Below are positions 8,653-17,110 of a stretch of DNA of 64,000 bases, piece after piece. A program made the position numbers and the translations under genes. The notes beneath the pieces were generated by a model, which was not told the DNA's origin, ran no database searches, and saw only the letters and a list, made by a program, of their open reading frames with translations. Within the stretch, counting starts at the first letter, position 1. Each line of letters starts with the position of its first letter. This DNA is from Nocardia pneumoniae NBRC 100136. Lineage in GTDB: Bacteria > Actinomycetota > Actinomycetes > Mycobacteriales > Mycobacteriaceae. The stretch is from contig NZ_BAGF01000056.1 of NCBI RefSeq assembly GCF_000308755.1, positions 111,304 through 175,303 of the forward strand, written 5' to 3'.

Positions 8653-9575
8653 ATCGGTGACTCGCTTCCGGTCCAGGTGAATATTCCGGCGTCGAATTCG
8701 GTGTACTCGCGGTAGCGCAGCAGTTCGTAGAGCCGCGACCGGTGCTGCATGGTCGTGAGCAGCGCGCTTTGCGTTCCCGTGCGGGCGATCTCGCGCAGCC
8801 CGTGCTCGACGGCATGCATGGCCAGCCGCAGCGTGGTCACCGGATAGATGACCGCGTTGTAGCCGATCTCCTCGAGCGTTGATGCCGACAGCAGTTCGGA
8901 CTTGCCGAACTCCGTCATGTTGGCCAGCAGCGGAACTGCCACGGCAGCACGGAATTCGGAGAACTCGGCGGCGTCGGCCAGGGCTTCGGTGAAGATCAGG
9001 TCCGCGCCCGCGTCGGCGTAGGCGTTGGCCCGGTCGATCGCGGCGGCCAATCCTTCGGCGGCGCGCGCGTCGGTCCGGGCACAGATGACGAAGTTCGGGT
9101 CGCGCCGGGCGGACACGGCGGCTCGCAGGCGTCGCACCATGTCCTCGACCGGGACGACGGTCTTGCCGTCGAGGTGGCCGCAGCGCTTGGGATTCACCTG
9201 GTCCTCGATATGGCAGCCCGCCGAACCCGCGTCCTCCAGAAGCGCCACCGTGCGCGCGGCGTTCATCGGCTCCCCGAAACCGGTGTCGGCGTCGACGAGC
9301 GTCGGGAGATCGGTGACCCTGGCGACCTGCCGCGCCCGCGCGGCCACCTCGCTTGCCGTGGTCAGGCCGATGTCGGGCAACGCCAGCTCGGCCGACATCA
9401 CGGCGCCGGAGAGATAGACGCCCTCGAACCCGATCTCCTGGATCAGCCGCGCCACCAGCGGATCGAATGCGCCCGGTAGTCGCTGGATGCGTCCCGACTC
9501 CAGACCCGTCCGGAACGCCACACGCTTCTGGGCCGCGCTCGTCGCGGCCGCCAGCGGGCCGGTCACCGTGCCCAC
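8649..9575 (-). CDS. prpB: 2-methylisocitrate lyase
   Basis: Cleaves 2-methylisocitrate to pyruvate and succinate, completing propionate breakdown. 308 residues in the isocitrate lyase/PEP mutase superfamily. The catalytic loop reads KRCGH (Lys130 to His134), the form expected for methylisocitrate lyase rather than the KKCGH of isocitrate lyase. The metal-binding aspartates lie in VDADTGFGE (about 94-102). The start is a GTG at 9575 with a weak AGGA upstream. Only 17 bases separate it from the start of an opposing DUF1737 gene, so prpB has little room for its own promoter and may depend on read-through from prpD. Confidence 0.93.
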   Translation of the reverse strand: MGTVTGPLAAATSAAQKRVAFRTGLESGRIQRLPGAFDPLVARLIQEIGFEGVYLSGAVMSAELALPDIGLTTASEVAARARQVARVTDLPTLVDADTGFGEPMNAARTVALLEDAGSAGCHIEDQVNPKRCGHLDGKTVVPVEDMVRRLRAAVSARRDPNFVICARTDARAAEGLAAAIDRANAYADAGADLIFTEALADAAEFSEFRAAVAVPLLANMTEFGKSELLSASTLEEIGYNAVIYPVTTLRLAMHAVEHGLREIARTGTQSALLTTMQHRSRLYELLRYREYTEFDAGIFTWTGSESPI

Positions 9576-9592
9576 CGTCCTACGCTGAGGAC

Positions 9593-9766
9593 ATGACCGA
9601 CGAGCCCCTGCGTTACCGACTGATCACCGGCGTGGACGACGCGCGATTCTGCGCGCGGGTCAGCGACCTGCTGGCGCAGGGGTATCGCCTGCACGGCTCG
9701 CCCGCGATCACTTTCGATGGCAAGAACGTGATCGCCGCGCAGGCGGTGCTCCTGGACGACGCCTAG
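9593..9766 (+). CDS. DUF1737 small protein
   Basis: A 57-residue protein (MTDEPLRYRLITGVDDARFC) with the whole DUF1737 pattern: YRLITG, a central LLAQGYRLHGSPAITFDG block and AAQAV near the end. Function is unknown. GAGG lies close before the ATG at 9593. It sits on the strand opposite to its neighbours, inside the prpD-prpB gap, with its 3' end eight bases from the prpD stop. The same open frame extends upstream inside prpB antisense, but family alignment supports this short start. Confidence 0.8.
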   Translation: MTDEPLRYRLITGVDDARFCARVSDLLAQGYRLHGSPAITFDGKNVIAAQAVLLDDA

Positions 9767-9774
9767 CGCCGTCA

Positions 9775-11298
9775 TCAGAAGATCCCCTCCGGAGTGCGCG
9801 GCGCCCGGTCGAGCACCGCGTCGGACACGGTGAAGTTCAGCTGGTCGAGTTGCCCCGCGGCCAGGTCCGGCGTCCGCTGGGCCGCGTCGAGGAAGCGGTC
9901 CTGCTCGGCCGCATCGAGCACCCCGTCGGCGAGGGTGCGGAATTTCTCGAGGTACTCCGCGCGGCCGAAGGGGCGTGCGCCGAGCGGATGCGCGTCGGCG
10001 ACGGCCAGTTCGTCGACGATCGTCTCACCGCTGGTCAGCGTCACCACCGCCCGCGCGCCGAACGCCTGCTCGCCGGGATCGGTGGCGTGGTAGCGCCTGG
10101 TCCACTCCGGGTCCTCGGTGGTGCTGATCTTGCGCCACAGCGCGACGGTGTCCGGCCGCCGCGCCCGCTCGGGCGCGTACGACCGCTCGTGATGCCAGCT
10201 TCCGTCTTGCAGCGCCACCGCGAAGATATAAGGAAGGGAATGATCGAGTGTTTCGCGGCTGGCGTGCGGATCGAACTTCTGCGGGTCGCCGGATCCGGTG
10301 CCGATCACCACGTGCGTGTGGTGGCTGGTATGCAGCACGATCGAGGCGATCCGATCCAGATCCCCGATGCGCGAGCGCATCCGGCGCGCCAAGTCGATCG
10401 GCGCTTGACTCTGGTATTCGGCCGAATGCTCCTTGGTGTAGCTGTCCAGGATCGCGCGCTTGGCTTCGCCCTGAGCGGGCAGTGGCACATGGTATTCGGC
10501 GCCGGGCCCGCCGAGCAGGCGGGCGAGCACGCCGTCGGCGCCCTCCCAGATCGGCGCGGGCGCGGTCTCACCGCGCAGCGCCCGATCCACCGCCTCGACC
10601 GCCATCTTGCCCGCGAAGGCGGGAGCGTAGGCCTTCCAGCTGGAGATCTCCCCTTTGCGGGACTGCCGCGTCGCGGTCGTAGTGTGCAACGCCTGGCCGA
10701 TGGCCTGGTAGATGATTTCGGTGTCGAGCCGCAGCAGCGTGCCGATGCCCGCGGCGGCGGACGGGCCGAGGTGGGCGACATGATCGATCTTGTGCTCGTG
10801 CAGGCAGATGCCGCGTGCGAGGTCGATCTGGATCTCGTAGCCGGTGGCCAGCCCGCGGATCAGGTCGGCGCCGCTGCGGCCGAGATGCTGGGCGACGGCG
10901 AGGATCGGCGGAATGTTGTCGCCCGGATGCGAGTATTCCGCGGCCAGGAACGTGTCGTGGAAGTCGAGTTCACGCACCGCGACGCCGTTGGCCCAGGCGG
11001 CCCACTCCGGGGAAACCCGCTGCCGCGCAGGCAGTCCGAACACGGTGGCCCCTGAACGACCCGCGCGCGGGCGGTAGGGCTGCGCGGTGGCCTGGGCACG
11101 CGCGGCGGTCACCGGTCGGCGGGTCAGCGCGGCCGCCGCGACGGCGGCGTTGTCGATGATCCGGTTCACGATCATCGCGCCTACCTCGGCGGTCACCTCG
11201 ACCGGGTCCGCGGCGACCTCGGCGATCTTGGTGGCGAGGTGTTCCGAGCGCGGAAACTCCTCGGCGGCGGCGCGTGCGCGTACGATGTGTCTCTTCAT
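9775..11298 (-). CDS. prpD: 2-methylcitrate dehydratase (MmgE/PrpD family)
   Basis: Dehydrates 2-methylcitrate toward 2-methylisocitrate. 507 residues, within the normal PrpD range. The ATG at 11298 (MKRHIVRARAAAEEFPRSEH) has a clear GGAGGA seven bases upstream. The frame stays open another 161 codons upstream across the prpR start, but that part is shadow. Family landmarks are ELDFHDTFLAAEYSHPGDN near the N-terminal third and IDHVAHLGPSAAAGIG mid-protein. It is the first gene of the minus-strand prpD-prpB-prpC set and is divergent from prpR, a common actinobacterial arrangement. Confidence 0.93.
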   Translation of the reverse strand: MKRHIVRARAAAEEFPRSEHLATKIAEVAADPVEVTAEVGAMIVNRIIDNAAVAAAALTRRPVTAARAQATAQPYRPRAGRSGATVFGLPARQRVSPEWAAWANGVAVRELDFHDTFLAAEYSHPGDNIPPILAVAQHLGRSGADLIRGLATGYEIQIDLARGICLHEHKIDHVAHLGPSAAAGIGTLLRLDTEIIYQAIGQALHTTTATRQSRKGEISSWKAYAPAFAGKMAVEAVDRALRGETAPAPIWEGADGVLARLLGGPGAEYHVPLPAQGEAKRAILDSYTKEHSAEYQSQAPIDLARRMRSRIGDLDRIASIVLHTSHHTHVVIGTGSGDPQKFDPHASRETLDHSLPYIFAVALQDGSWHHERSYAPERARRPDTVALWRKISTTEDPEWTRRYHATDPGEQAFGARAVVTLTSGETIVDELAVADAHPLGARPFGRAEYLEKFRTLADGVLDAAEQDRFLDAAQRTPDLAAGQLDQLNFTVSDAVLDRAPRTPEGIF

Positions 11299-11368
11299 GC
11301 GTCCTCCACGAGCGTGTGCAAATCCCCCTCTTCGCACGCTACGCAGGACGGACATATTGCTGTATACC

Positions 11369-11422
11369 TCGCAAAAGCATATTTTCGTGGGAAACAATCC
11401 CCGATTTTGCGATGATTGCGAA
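11369..11422. promoter_or_regulatory. Candidate PrpR/RamB-type operator between prpD and prpR
   Basis: TCGCAAAA at 11369-11376 and TTTTGCGA at 11405-11412 are exact inverted copies, followed by a further TTGCGAA at 11416-11422. The block is AT-rich in a GC-rich genome and lies between the divergent starts. PrpR and RamB of mycobacteria and corynebacteria are known to bind TTTGCAAA-like motifs, so this is the most likely PrpR site; binding is inferred. Confidence 0.55.
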
Positions 11423-11445
11423 TAGTCGCAGTTACCATCGTGCAC

Positions 11446-12867
11446 GTGCGCAAGATGTATGCGGGCGCCCGGCTTCGGCGGTTGCGCGAAGAGCGGAGGA
11501 TGACCCAGGCGGCCCTGGCGAAATCGCTGGACCTGTCGCCCAGCTACCTCAATCAGCTCGAACGCGACCAGCGGCCCCTCACCATTCCCGTACTGCTGAA
11601 ACTCAATTCCACCTTCGACCTCGACGTCCAGTTCTTCGCCGCCGATTCGGACGCGCGCCTCGTGTCCGACCTGCACGAAGTGCTGGTGGACGCCGCGGGC
11701 GGGCACACCGCCCCGCTCACCGAGGTGGAGGAGCTGGCGACCCGCCAGCCGGAGATCGCCAGGATCGTCGTGGCGATGCACCGCCGACTACGCGCGGCCA
11801 CCGATCAGCTCGACCTGCTCTCGGCGCGGGTGTCCGCGCCCGCGGGCGCGCCCGGCGTGCCCATGCCCTACGAGGACGTGCGCGACTTCTTCTACGACCA
11901 CCACAACCACATCCCGCAGCTGGACATCGCCGCCGAGCAGCTGTTCGAGAACTCGGGCCTGTCCATCGGCTCGCTCGATCGCCAGCTCGCGCGGATCGCC
12001 GAGGAACGCGCCGGGATGACGGTTCTGGTGCGCGGCGACGGCGCGGACCCGGCCATCCCCAAGCGGCACTACGACCCGGAGAGCCGCACGCTGACGCTGG
12101 CCCGGCGATTGCGCCCCGGCCAGCGCGCTTTCCAGATCGCGACCACCCTCGCGTTCCTGCTGTACGGCGCCGAGCTGGACGCGGTGCTGGCCGAAACCCC
12201 GTCGCTGACCGGCGAATCCCGCACCCTTGCCCGGATCGGGCTGGCCAATTACTTCGCGGGCGCGCTGGTGCTGCCGTACGGGCGATTCCTGCGGTCGGCG
12301 GAGGAATTGCGCTACGACATCGACCTGCTCAGCTTGCGTTTCGAAGTCGGCTTCGAAACCATCTGCCATCGGCTCAGCACCTTGCAGCGGCAGGGACAGC
12401 GCGGCGTCCCGTTCTTCTTCGTCCGCACCGACCGCGCGGGCAATATCTCCAAACGCCAGTCCGCCACCGCCTTCCACTTCTCCCGGGTCGGCGGCAGCTG
12501 CCCGCTGTGGGTGGTGCACGAGGCCTTCGCCCATCCCGGCCGCATCCTCACCCAGGTCGCCGAGATGCCCGACGGACGGCGCTATCTGTGGATCGCCCGC
12601 ACTGCCGCGATCGCCCCGCACGGATTCGGCACGGCGGCGAAGAGTTTCGCCATCGGGCTCGGCTGCGACATCGAATACGCCGAGCGCCTGGTGTATTCGG
12701 CGGGCTTGCAGCTGGACGACCCGGGCACCGCGGTGCCGATCGGGGCGGGCTGCAAAGTCTGCGAGCGTCCGTCCTGCCCGCAACGCGCGTTCCCGCACAT
12801 CGGCAGCCCGCTGGCGATCACCGAGCACACCAGCACGGATCTGCCCTACCCGCGCGTGGGCCGCTGA
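11446..12867 (+). CDS. prpR: PrpR/RamB-family short-chain acyl-CoA responsive regulator
   Basis: Transcriptional activator of the methylcitrate genes. About 473 residues from the GTG at 11446, chosen because VRKMYAGARLRRLR lines up with the N-terminus of M. tuberculosis PrpR (MSKTYVGSRVRQLR). A TTG at 11416 and a GTG at 11440 are alternatives, but the TTG falls inside the putative operator. An N-terminal XRE-type HTH (about 10-65: TQAALAKSLDLSPSYLNQLE) precedes an IrrE/ImmA-like middle domain (RTLARIGLANYFAGALVLPY) and a DUF2083 C-terminal domain. The latter has the cysteine-rich GAGCKVCERPSCPQRAF, the region linked to iron-sulfur and acyl-CoA binding in the family. Its 3' end overlaps the converging sigma factor gene by 22 bases. 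Confidence 0.9.
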   Translation: MRKMYAGARLRRLREERRMTQAALAKSLDLSPSYLNQLERDQRPLTIPVLLKLNSTFDLDVQFFAADSDARLVSDLHEVLVDAAGGHTAPLTEVEELATRQPEIARIVVAMHRRLRAATDQLDLLSARVSAPAGAPGVPMPYEDVRDFFYDHHNHIPQLDIAAEQLFENSGLSIGSLDRQLARIAEERAGMTVLVRGDGADPAIPKRHYDPESRTLTLARRLRPGQRAFQIATTLAFLLYGAELDAVLAETPSLTGESRTLARIGLANYFAGALVLPYGRFLRSAEELRYDIDLLSLRFEVGFETICHRLSTLQRQGQRGVPFFFVRTDRAGNISKRQSATAFHFSRVGGSCPLWVVHEAFAHPGRILTQVAEMPDGRRYLWIARTAAIAPHGFGTAAKSFAIGLGCDIEYAERLVYSAGLQLDDPGTAVPIGAGCKVCERPSCPQRAFPHIGSPLAITEHTSTDLPYPRVGR

Positions 12868-13775
12868 CCGGCTTCGATCCTGGCGAGTTTGTCCGGGTTG
12901 GACACGGCGTAGATTTCGCGGATCCGGTCGGTCGCCGGATCGATGTCGAGGACGACGACCGCGAACGGCGCGCCCGCGGAGAAGAACAGCGCGGCGGGGT
13001 CGCCGTTCACGAACCGATATCCGACGCCGAAATCGGGCACGTCGCTGAGCAGATTCGAGCCGGTGAGCAGGCGAGCGACCTTGTCGCGGCCGTGGATCGG
13101 GCGCAGCGCGGCCCGCCGCTTGCCGCCGCCGTCGGACCAGAACGCGACGTCCGGCGCGAGCAGTTCGAGCAGACCGGCCAGGTCGCCGTCGGCCTGGGTG
13201 GCGACGAGTTTCTCGGTCACTCGTCGCTGCGTGTGCGGGTCGGCTCGGTAGCGTGGCCGCCGAGCGTGCACGTGCTCCCTGGCCCGGTGAGCGAGCTGCC
13301 GGATCGAGGCGGGGGTGCGGCCGAGGACGTCGGCGATGTCGGTGTGCGGATAGCCGAAGACCTCGTGCAGCACGAAGACCGCGCGCTCGAGCGGGGTGAG
13401 CGTCTCCAGCACCACGAGCACCGCCATGGACACCGATTCGGCACGCAGCGCGCCCTCCGCCGCGTCCTCGGTTCGCTGTGGGGCGTCGGTGAGCAGCGGC
13501 TCGGGCAGCCACGGGCCGACATAGGTCTCGCGCCTGCGACTGATCGCCGCGCGCCGCGCGAGCGCCTGGTTCACCGCGATGCGCACCAGATACGCCCGGG
13601 GATGCCGGATCTCCTCGCTGCCCTCACCCACGCGGGCAGCCCAGGAAAGCCACGTCTCCTGTAGCACGTCCTCGGTGTCGGCGACGCTGGCGAGCATGGC
13701 GTAGACCACCGAGAACAGCAGTTCTCGGTGATCGGCGAACACCCGCGTGGCGGCTTCGTCGGCGGTCTCGGCCAT
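12846..13775 (-). CDS. ECF41-type sigma factor with fused SnoaL-like regulatory domain (SigJ-like)
   Basis: 309 residues from the ATG at 13775, with GGAGG four bases upstream; an in-frame extension of 17 codons lacks a ribosome site. Sigma-70 region 2 (about 10-75) and region 4 (about 115-170, TDIADVLGRTPASIRQLAHRA) are followed by an NTF2/SnoaL-like C-terminal domain. All three ECF41 signatures are present: WLPEPL in the linker, DGGGK in the C-terminal domain and NPDKLARI near the end. In this group the fused domain replaces an anti-sigma factor. Known ECF41 factors usually sit beside an oxidoreductase or carboxymuconolactone decarboxylase; here the divergent neighbour is an MFS exporter. 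Confidence 0.9.
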   Translation of the reverse strand: MAETADEAATRVFADHRELLFSVVYAMLASVADTEDVLQETWLSWAARVGEGSEEIRHPRAYLVRIAVNQALARRAAISRRRETYVGPWLPEPLLTDAPQRTEDAAEGALRAESVSMAVLVVLETLTPLERAVFVLHEVFGYPHTDIADVLGRTPASIRQLAHRAREHVHARRPRYRADPHTQRRVTEKLVATQADGDLAGLLELLAPDVAFWSDGGGKRRAALRPIHGRDKVARLLTGSNLLSDVPDFGVGYRFVNGDPAALFFSAGAPFAVVVLDIDPATDRIREIYAVSNPDKLARIEAGQRPTRG

Positions 13776-13848
13776 GGGACCTCCTGTGTCTGTGCGGGAC
13801 GACCGCACGTGCCTGGTCTCACGCATAGGAGCGAGACAGCGCCGCGAT

Positions 13849-13907
13849 ATGTGACGTCCGGCCCCGAATTGTGATCCGTCTCTCGACGCCGCGCCGCGAT
13901 GTCACAT
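13849..13907. promoter_or_regulatory. Paired GTCACA elements, candidate divergent ECF41 promoters
   Basis: ATGTGAC at 13849-13855 and GTCACAT at 13901-13907 form an exact inverted pair between the sigma factor and the MFS gene. Each presents GTCACA reading toward one gene. The ECF41 consensus is a TGTCACA -35 element with CGTC about 16 bases on. The -35 matches well on both strands, but the -10 positions (GGCT and CGCT) match only partly, so promoter assignment is tentative. Confidence 0.45.
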
Positions 13908-13972
13908 CCTCCGCGCGCCGAGGCTCTCGGTTCGCAAGGACGACAACGTCCGCATCGAGAGAGGACATCGGA

Positions 13973-15436
13973 GTGCTCGCACCCACCGAAACACCATCGT
14001 TCTTGGCAACCCGCCGCGGCAAACTCACGCTGGCCCTGCTCTGCACGGTCGCCTTCCTCGACTTCGTCGACGGCTCCATCGTGAACGTCGCGCTGCCGAC
14101 CATCCAACGCGAACTCGGCATGCCGGTGCCGACGCTGCAATGGGTCACCAGCGGTTATCTGCTCACCTACGGCGGGTTGCTGCTGCTCGGCGGCAGGCTG
14201 GCCGATCTGCTCGGACGTCGCAGGATCCTGATCGCCGGGACCGTCGTCATCGGCGTGTCGTCCGCGCTCGGCGGGCTCGCCGACAGCAGCGGGCTGCTGA
14301 TCGCGGCTCGCTTCGCGCAGGGCGTCGGCGCCGCGCTGATGCTGCCCGCCGCCCTGTCGATCCTCACCACGAGTTTCCGGGAGGGTTCCGATCGGCACAC
14401 CGCGGTCGGGATCTGGGGCGGCGCCGCGGGTTTGGCGTCGGCCGCGGGCGTGTTCCTCGGCGGGGTGATCACCGAGGGGCCGGGCTGGCGCTGGGTCTTC
14501 TACGTCAACACGCCGGTCTGTGTGCTGGTGCTGGCGGCTATCCCGCTGCTGATTCCGAACGATCAGCGCAATGACATCCGGCGCGGCTTCGACGTGCTGG
14601 GCACGGTCTTGGCGACCGCGGGCCTGATGACACTGGTGTTCGGCTTGGTGAAGGCCCCGGAATACGGATGGGGCGACGCGCGCACGATCGGCGTGCTCGG
14701 TGTCGCCGCGGTTCTGCTCGTCGCGTTCGTCGTCAACGAGCGCGTCACCGCCGACCCGCTGGTCCCGCTGTCCATCTTCGGCATCCGCGGACTGGCCGCG
14801 GCGAACCTGTGCCACCTGGTGATCGCCGCGGGAATGCTGTCGATGTTCTTCTTCGTCACGCTGTACATGCAGACGGTGCTCGGCTACGGCGAGTTCGACG
14901 CGGGCGTCGCCTATCTTCCGGTGAGCTTGACCATCGGTGTGGCCGCGGGCCTGGCGACGAAGTTCTTCGCCAAGACCGGAACCCGGGTCTTCACGGTGCT
15001 CGGGTCGCTGCTGTGCGGGCTGGGCGTTCTGCTGGTGTCGCGCATATCGACCGACGGGTCCTACCTCACCGATCTGCTGCCGGGAATGCTGGTGATGTCG
15101 CTTGGTGCAGGCGGGGTCTTCGTCGCGAACACCACCGCGGCGAACGCGGGCGTGCCACCCGAACAAGCCGGTCTGGCCGCCGCGCTGCTCAATACCGGGC
15201 AGCAACTGGGCGGCGCGCTGGGCCTCGCGGTGCTCACCGCCGTCGCGACCTCACACACCAATGCGCAACTCGCAGCCGGTCACGCGCCGATCGAGGCGAT
15301 GACTGCCGGGTTCGGCCGGGCGCTGCTCGTCGGCGGCGTCATCGGCGTGGTCGCCGCGATCCTCGGATTGTGGACCGTCAACGCGCGCGGGGATGCCGAG
15401 TCCACGGCGTCGGCTACAGAACCCGCGGCGGTCTGA
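13973..15436 (+). CDS. MFS drug exporter, DHA2 (14-TMS) family
   Basis: About 487 residues from the GTG at 13973, with GAGAGGA upstream; earlier in-frame starts run into the promoter region. The protein shows about 14 hydrophobic segments. DHA2 motifs are present: motif A-like GGRLADLLGRRR after the second segment and motif C-like GGAAGLASAAGVFLGG in the fifth. The opening FLDFVDGSIVNVALPTIQ is typical of EmrB/QacA relatives. It probably exports a hydrophobic toxic compound by proton antiport across the inner membrane. The divergent ECF41 sigma factor is the likely regulator. Confidence 0.88.
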   Translation: MLAPTETPSFLATRRGKLTLALLCTVAFLDFVDGSIVNVALPTIQRELGMPVPTLQWVTSGYLLTYGGLLLLGGRLADLLGRRRILIAGTVVIGVSSALGGLADSSGLLIAARFAQGVGAALMLPAALSILTTSFREGSDRHTAVGIWGGAAGLASAAGVFLGGVITEGPGWRWVFYVNTPVCVLVLAAIPLLIPNDQRNDIRRGFDVLGTVLATAGLMTLVFGLVKAPEYGWGDARTIGVLGVAAVLLVAFVVNERVTADPLVPLSIFGIRGLAAANLCHLVIAAGMLSMFFFVTLYMQTVLGYGEFDAGVAYLPVSLTIGVAAGLATKFFAKTGTRVFTVLGSLLCGLGVLLVSRISTDGSYLTDLLPGMLVMSLGAGGVFVANTTAANAGVPPEQAGLAAALLNTGQQLGGALGLAVLTAVATSHTNAQLAAGHAPIEAMTAGFGRALLVGGVIGVVAAILGLWTVNARGDAESTASATEPAAV

Positions 15437-15615
15437 GATCGGCAGGCGGCCGGGGATCGAACGACTCCACCAAGCGGCCTCAGCTCCTGGTTCTCGGGGA
15501 GGCGAGGCCGCGTCGTATCCCGGTCACCGCTGTCGGTGACGTGGCCGCGGACCGGCCCGCTAGCGGCAAGCAGAGCAGTACTGATGACGGCAAGAGCGGC
15601 TCCGAGCCGAGACAT
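15280..15615 (-). CDS. Possible small secreted protein (doubtful)
   Basis: A 111-codon frame opens with what looks like a signal peptide (MSRLGAALAVISTALLAASG). Its 3' 157 bases run antisense to the end of the MFS gene, and the ribosome site is poor. The non-overlapping N-terminal half, with a basic start, a hydrophobic core and an Ala-rich cleavage region, is the only reason to list it. It resembles no family I know and may be chance. Confidence 0.25.
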   Translation of the reverse strand: MSRLGAALAVISTALLAASGPVRGHVTDSGDRDTTRPRLPENQELRPLGGVVRSPAACRSQTAAGSVADAVDSASPRALTVHNPRIAATTPMTPPTSSARPNPAVIASIGA

Positions 15616-15706
15616 GATGTACCGCATAGTGTCACCAAGGTTCGCCGCTGGGGGACAACGGAAAGGCCAGTAGAGGGACAGTGCCGATCGATCTACGCTG
15701 GCCCGC

Positions 15707-16865
15707 ATGGGACACGTGGGCCAGCGAATCGCAGCGGAGCGCACGATTGCCGGTCTCGGGCAACGTCAGCTGGCTCAACGCGCCAGCTACTCACTGTCGA
15801 TGGTGAAGGCGGTCGAACAAGGCCGGGAAGTGGCAAGCCCCGGGTTCATCTCCGCCGTCGCCAAGGCGCTGCGGATCACACCTGAACGATTGACCGGTGC
15901 GCCCTTTGACGACGGCAAGCCGATGTCGGATGCGATCAACGAACTGTCGGTGCTGCTCACCGAGGGTCGTTACGCCCGCGCCACCGAACCGGGGTCCGTC
16001 GAGGCACTGACCGCCGACCTGGAGGCGGCACAGCAGCTCTACCGCAACGACCGAACCCGCCAAACCATCGAGGTACTGCCCGCGTTGATCCGTCGGATAC
16101 ACGGCGCGATCCGCGAAACATCCGGTGACACAAAGGCATACGCCTATACCCTGTTGACTTCGGCCTATGTGTTGGCGGAGTGGTCGGCGCGGCGCACTGG
16201 GCACATGATGCTGGCGCTTCCCGCGCTGGATCTCGCGGACATGTACGCCCCCCCTCGCTGACGATCCCCATTACGGTGCATTCTCGGCGCTGGCACGCGC
16301 CCGCGTGCTCACCCACTACGGCGAATCAGAGGTTGCCGGGCAGCTCATCGACTCGGCTATCGATGCCGCCGACTCTTCCCGCTCCGGGATGGTGCTCGCC
16401 GGATACTCGCACCTCGCTGGAGCGATCAATGAGGCGCGGAAACTGAACTTCACCAATGCGGTGGCTCATGTCGATGCCGCGAGAGAGATTGCCGATCGGA
16501 CCGGCGAGACAGATCTGTACATGACCGCGTTCGGACCGTTGAACGTCGAAATCCACGCTCATGCGATCGAACTCGAGGCAGGCGACCCGAATAAGGCCGC
16601 TGTCGAGGGCTCGATGCTCACCTACTCAACCGATGCGCCGCCCACCCGGGTCGCCCATCACTGGCATGACAACGCCCGGGCGTGGCTTATGTCCGGCAAG
16701 CCGGATCAGGCGCTCGCGGCGCTCAACAAGGCTCGGGCAGCGGCGCCGCAGCAGACGCGCTTGCATCCCTCGGTACGCGAAACGGTCTATGGGATTGCAA
16801 CGGCCGAACGCCGACGCACCGACAGCTTGGCCGGGTTCGCATCATGGGTCGGCATCACGCTCTGA
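15707..16865 (+). pseudogene. XRE-family regulator with TPR-like C-terminus, broken by a +1 frameshift
   Basis: The N-terminal part from the ATG at 15707 (MGHVGQRIAAERTIAGLGQR) has an HTH and about 100 helical residues, then stops at 16261 after DLADMYAPPR. The next frame carries on without a gap (ADDPHYGAFSALARARVLTH) to 16865, ending FASWVGITL. The switch point is a run of seven C at 16248-16254; six would restore one 385-residue frame. Full-length proteins of this type (HTH plus helical repeats, about 390-400 residues) are common pleiotropic regulators in Nocardia and Streptomyces. This is either a real frameshift, a sequencing error in the homopolymer, or a slippage switch. Confidence 0.8.
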
Positions 16866-17110
16866 TCGGCGAAAATCAACTCCCGCGACCCGTCTGCGGG
16901 CGTCATCGGCGCACTCAGCGCGACAGCTTGGCCCTGGACCCGGTCAACGCGCGCGGAGACGCGAAGTCCGAAGCGGACACAGCGCAACCAGCGGCAATTC
17001 GCGGAAGACCGCGGACGGGAACCAGACGCCCCAAGTCCACCGCCGACCGGCCGACTTGCGCGGCCCATTCGTTCGGGGCGAAAGCCCCCGTAGACAGCGG
17101 AACCTGCGCT

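Noticed and set aside
11299..11781. 161-codon N-terminal extension of prpD
   Set aside because: It runs antisense through prpR and its operator, while the ATG at 11298 has a strong ribosome site and fits the family N-terminus.
13571..15205. 544-codon minus-strand frame over the MFS exporter
   Set aside because: Gln/Arg/His-rich shadow; the plus strand has clear transmembrane segments.
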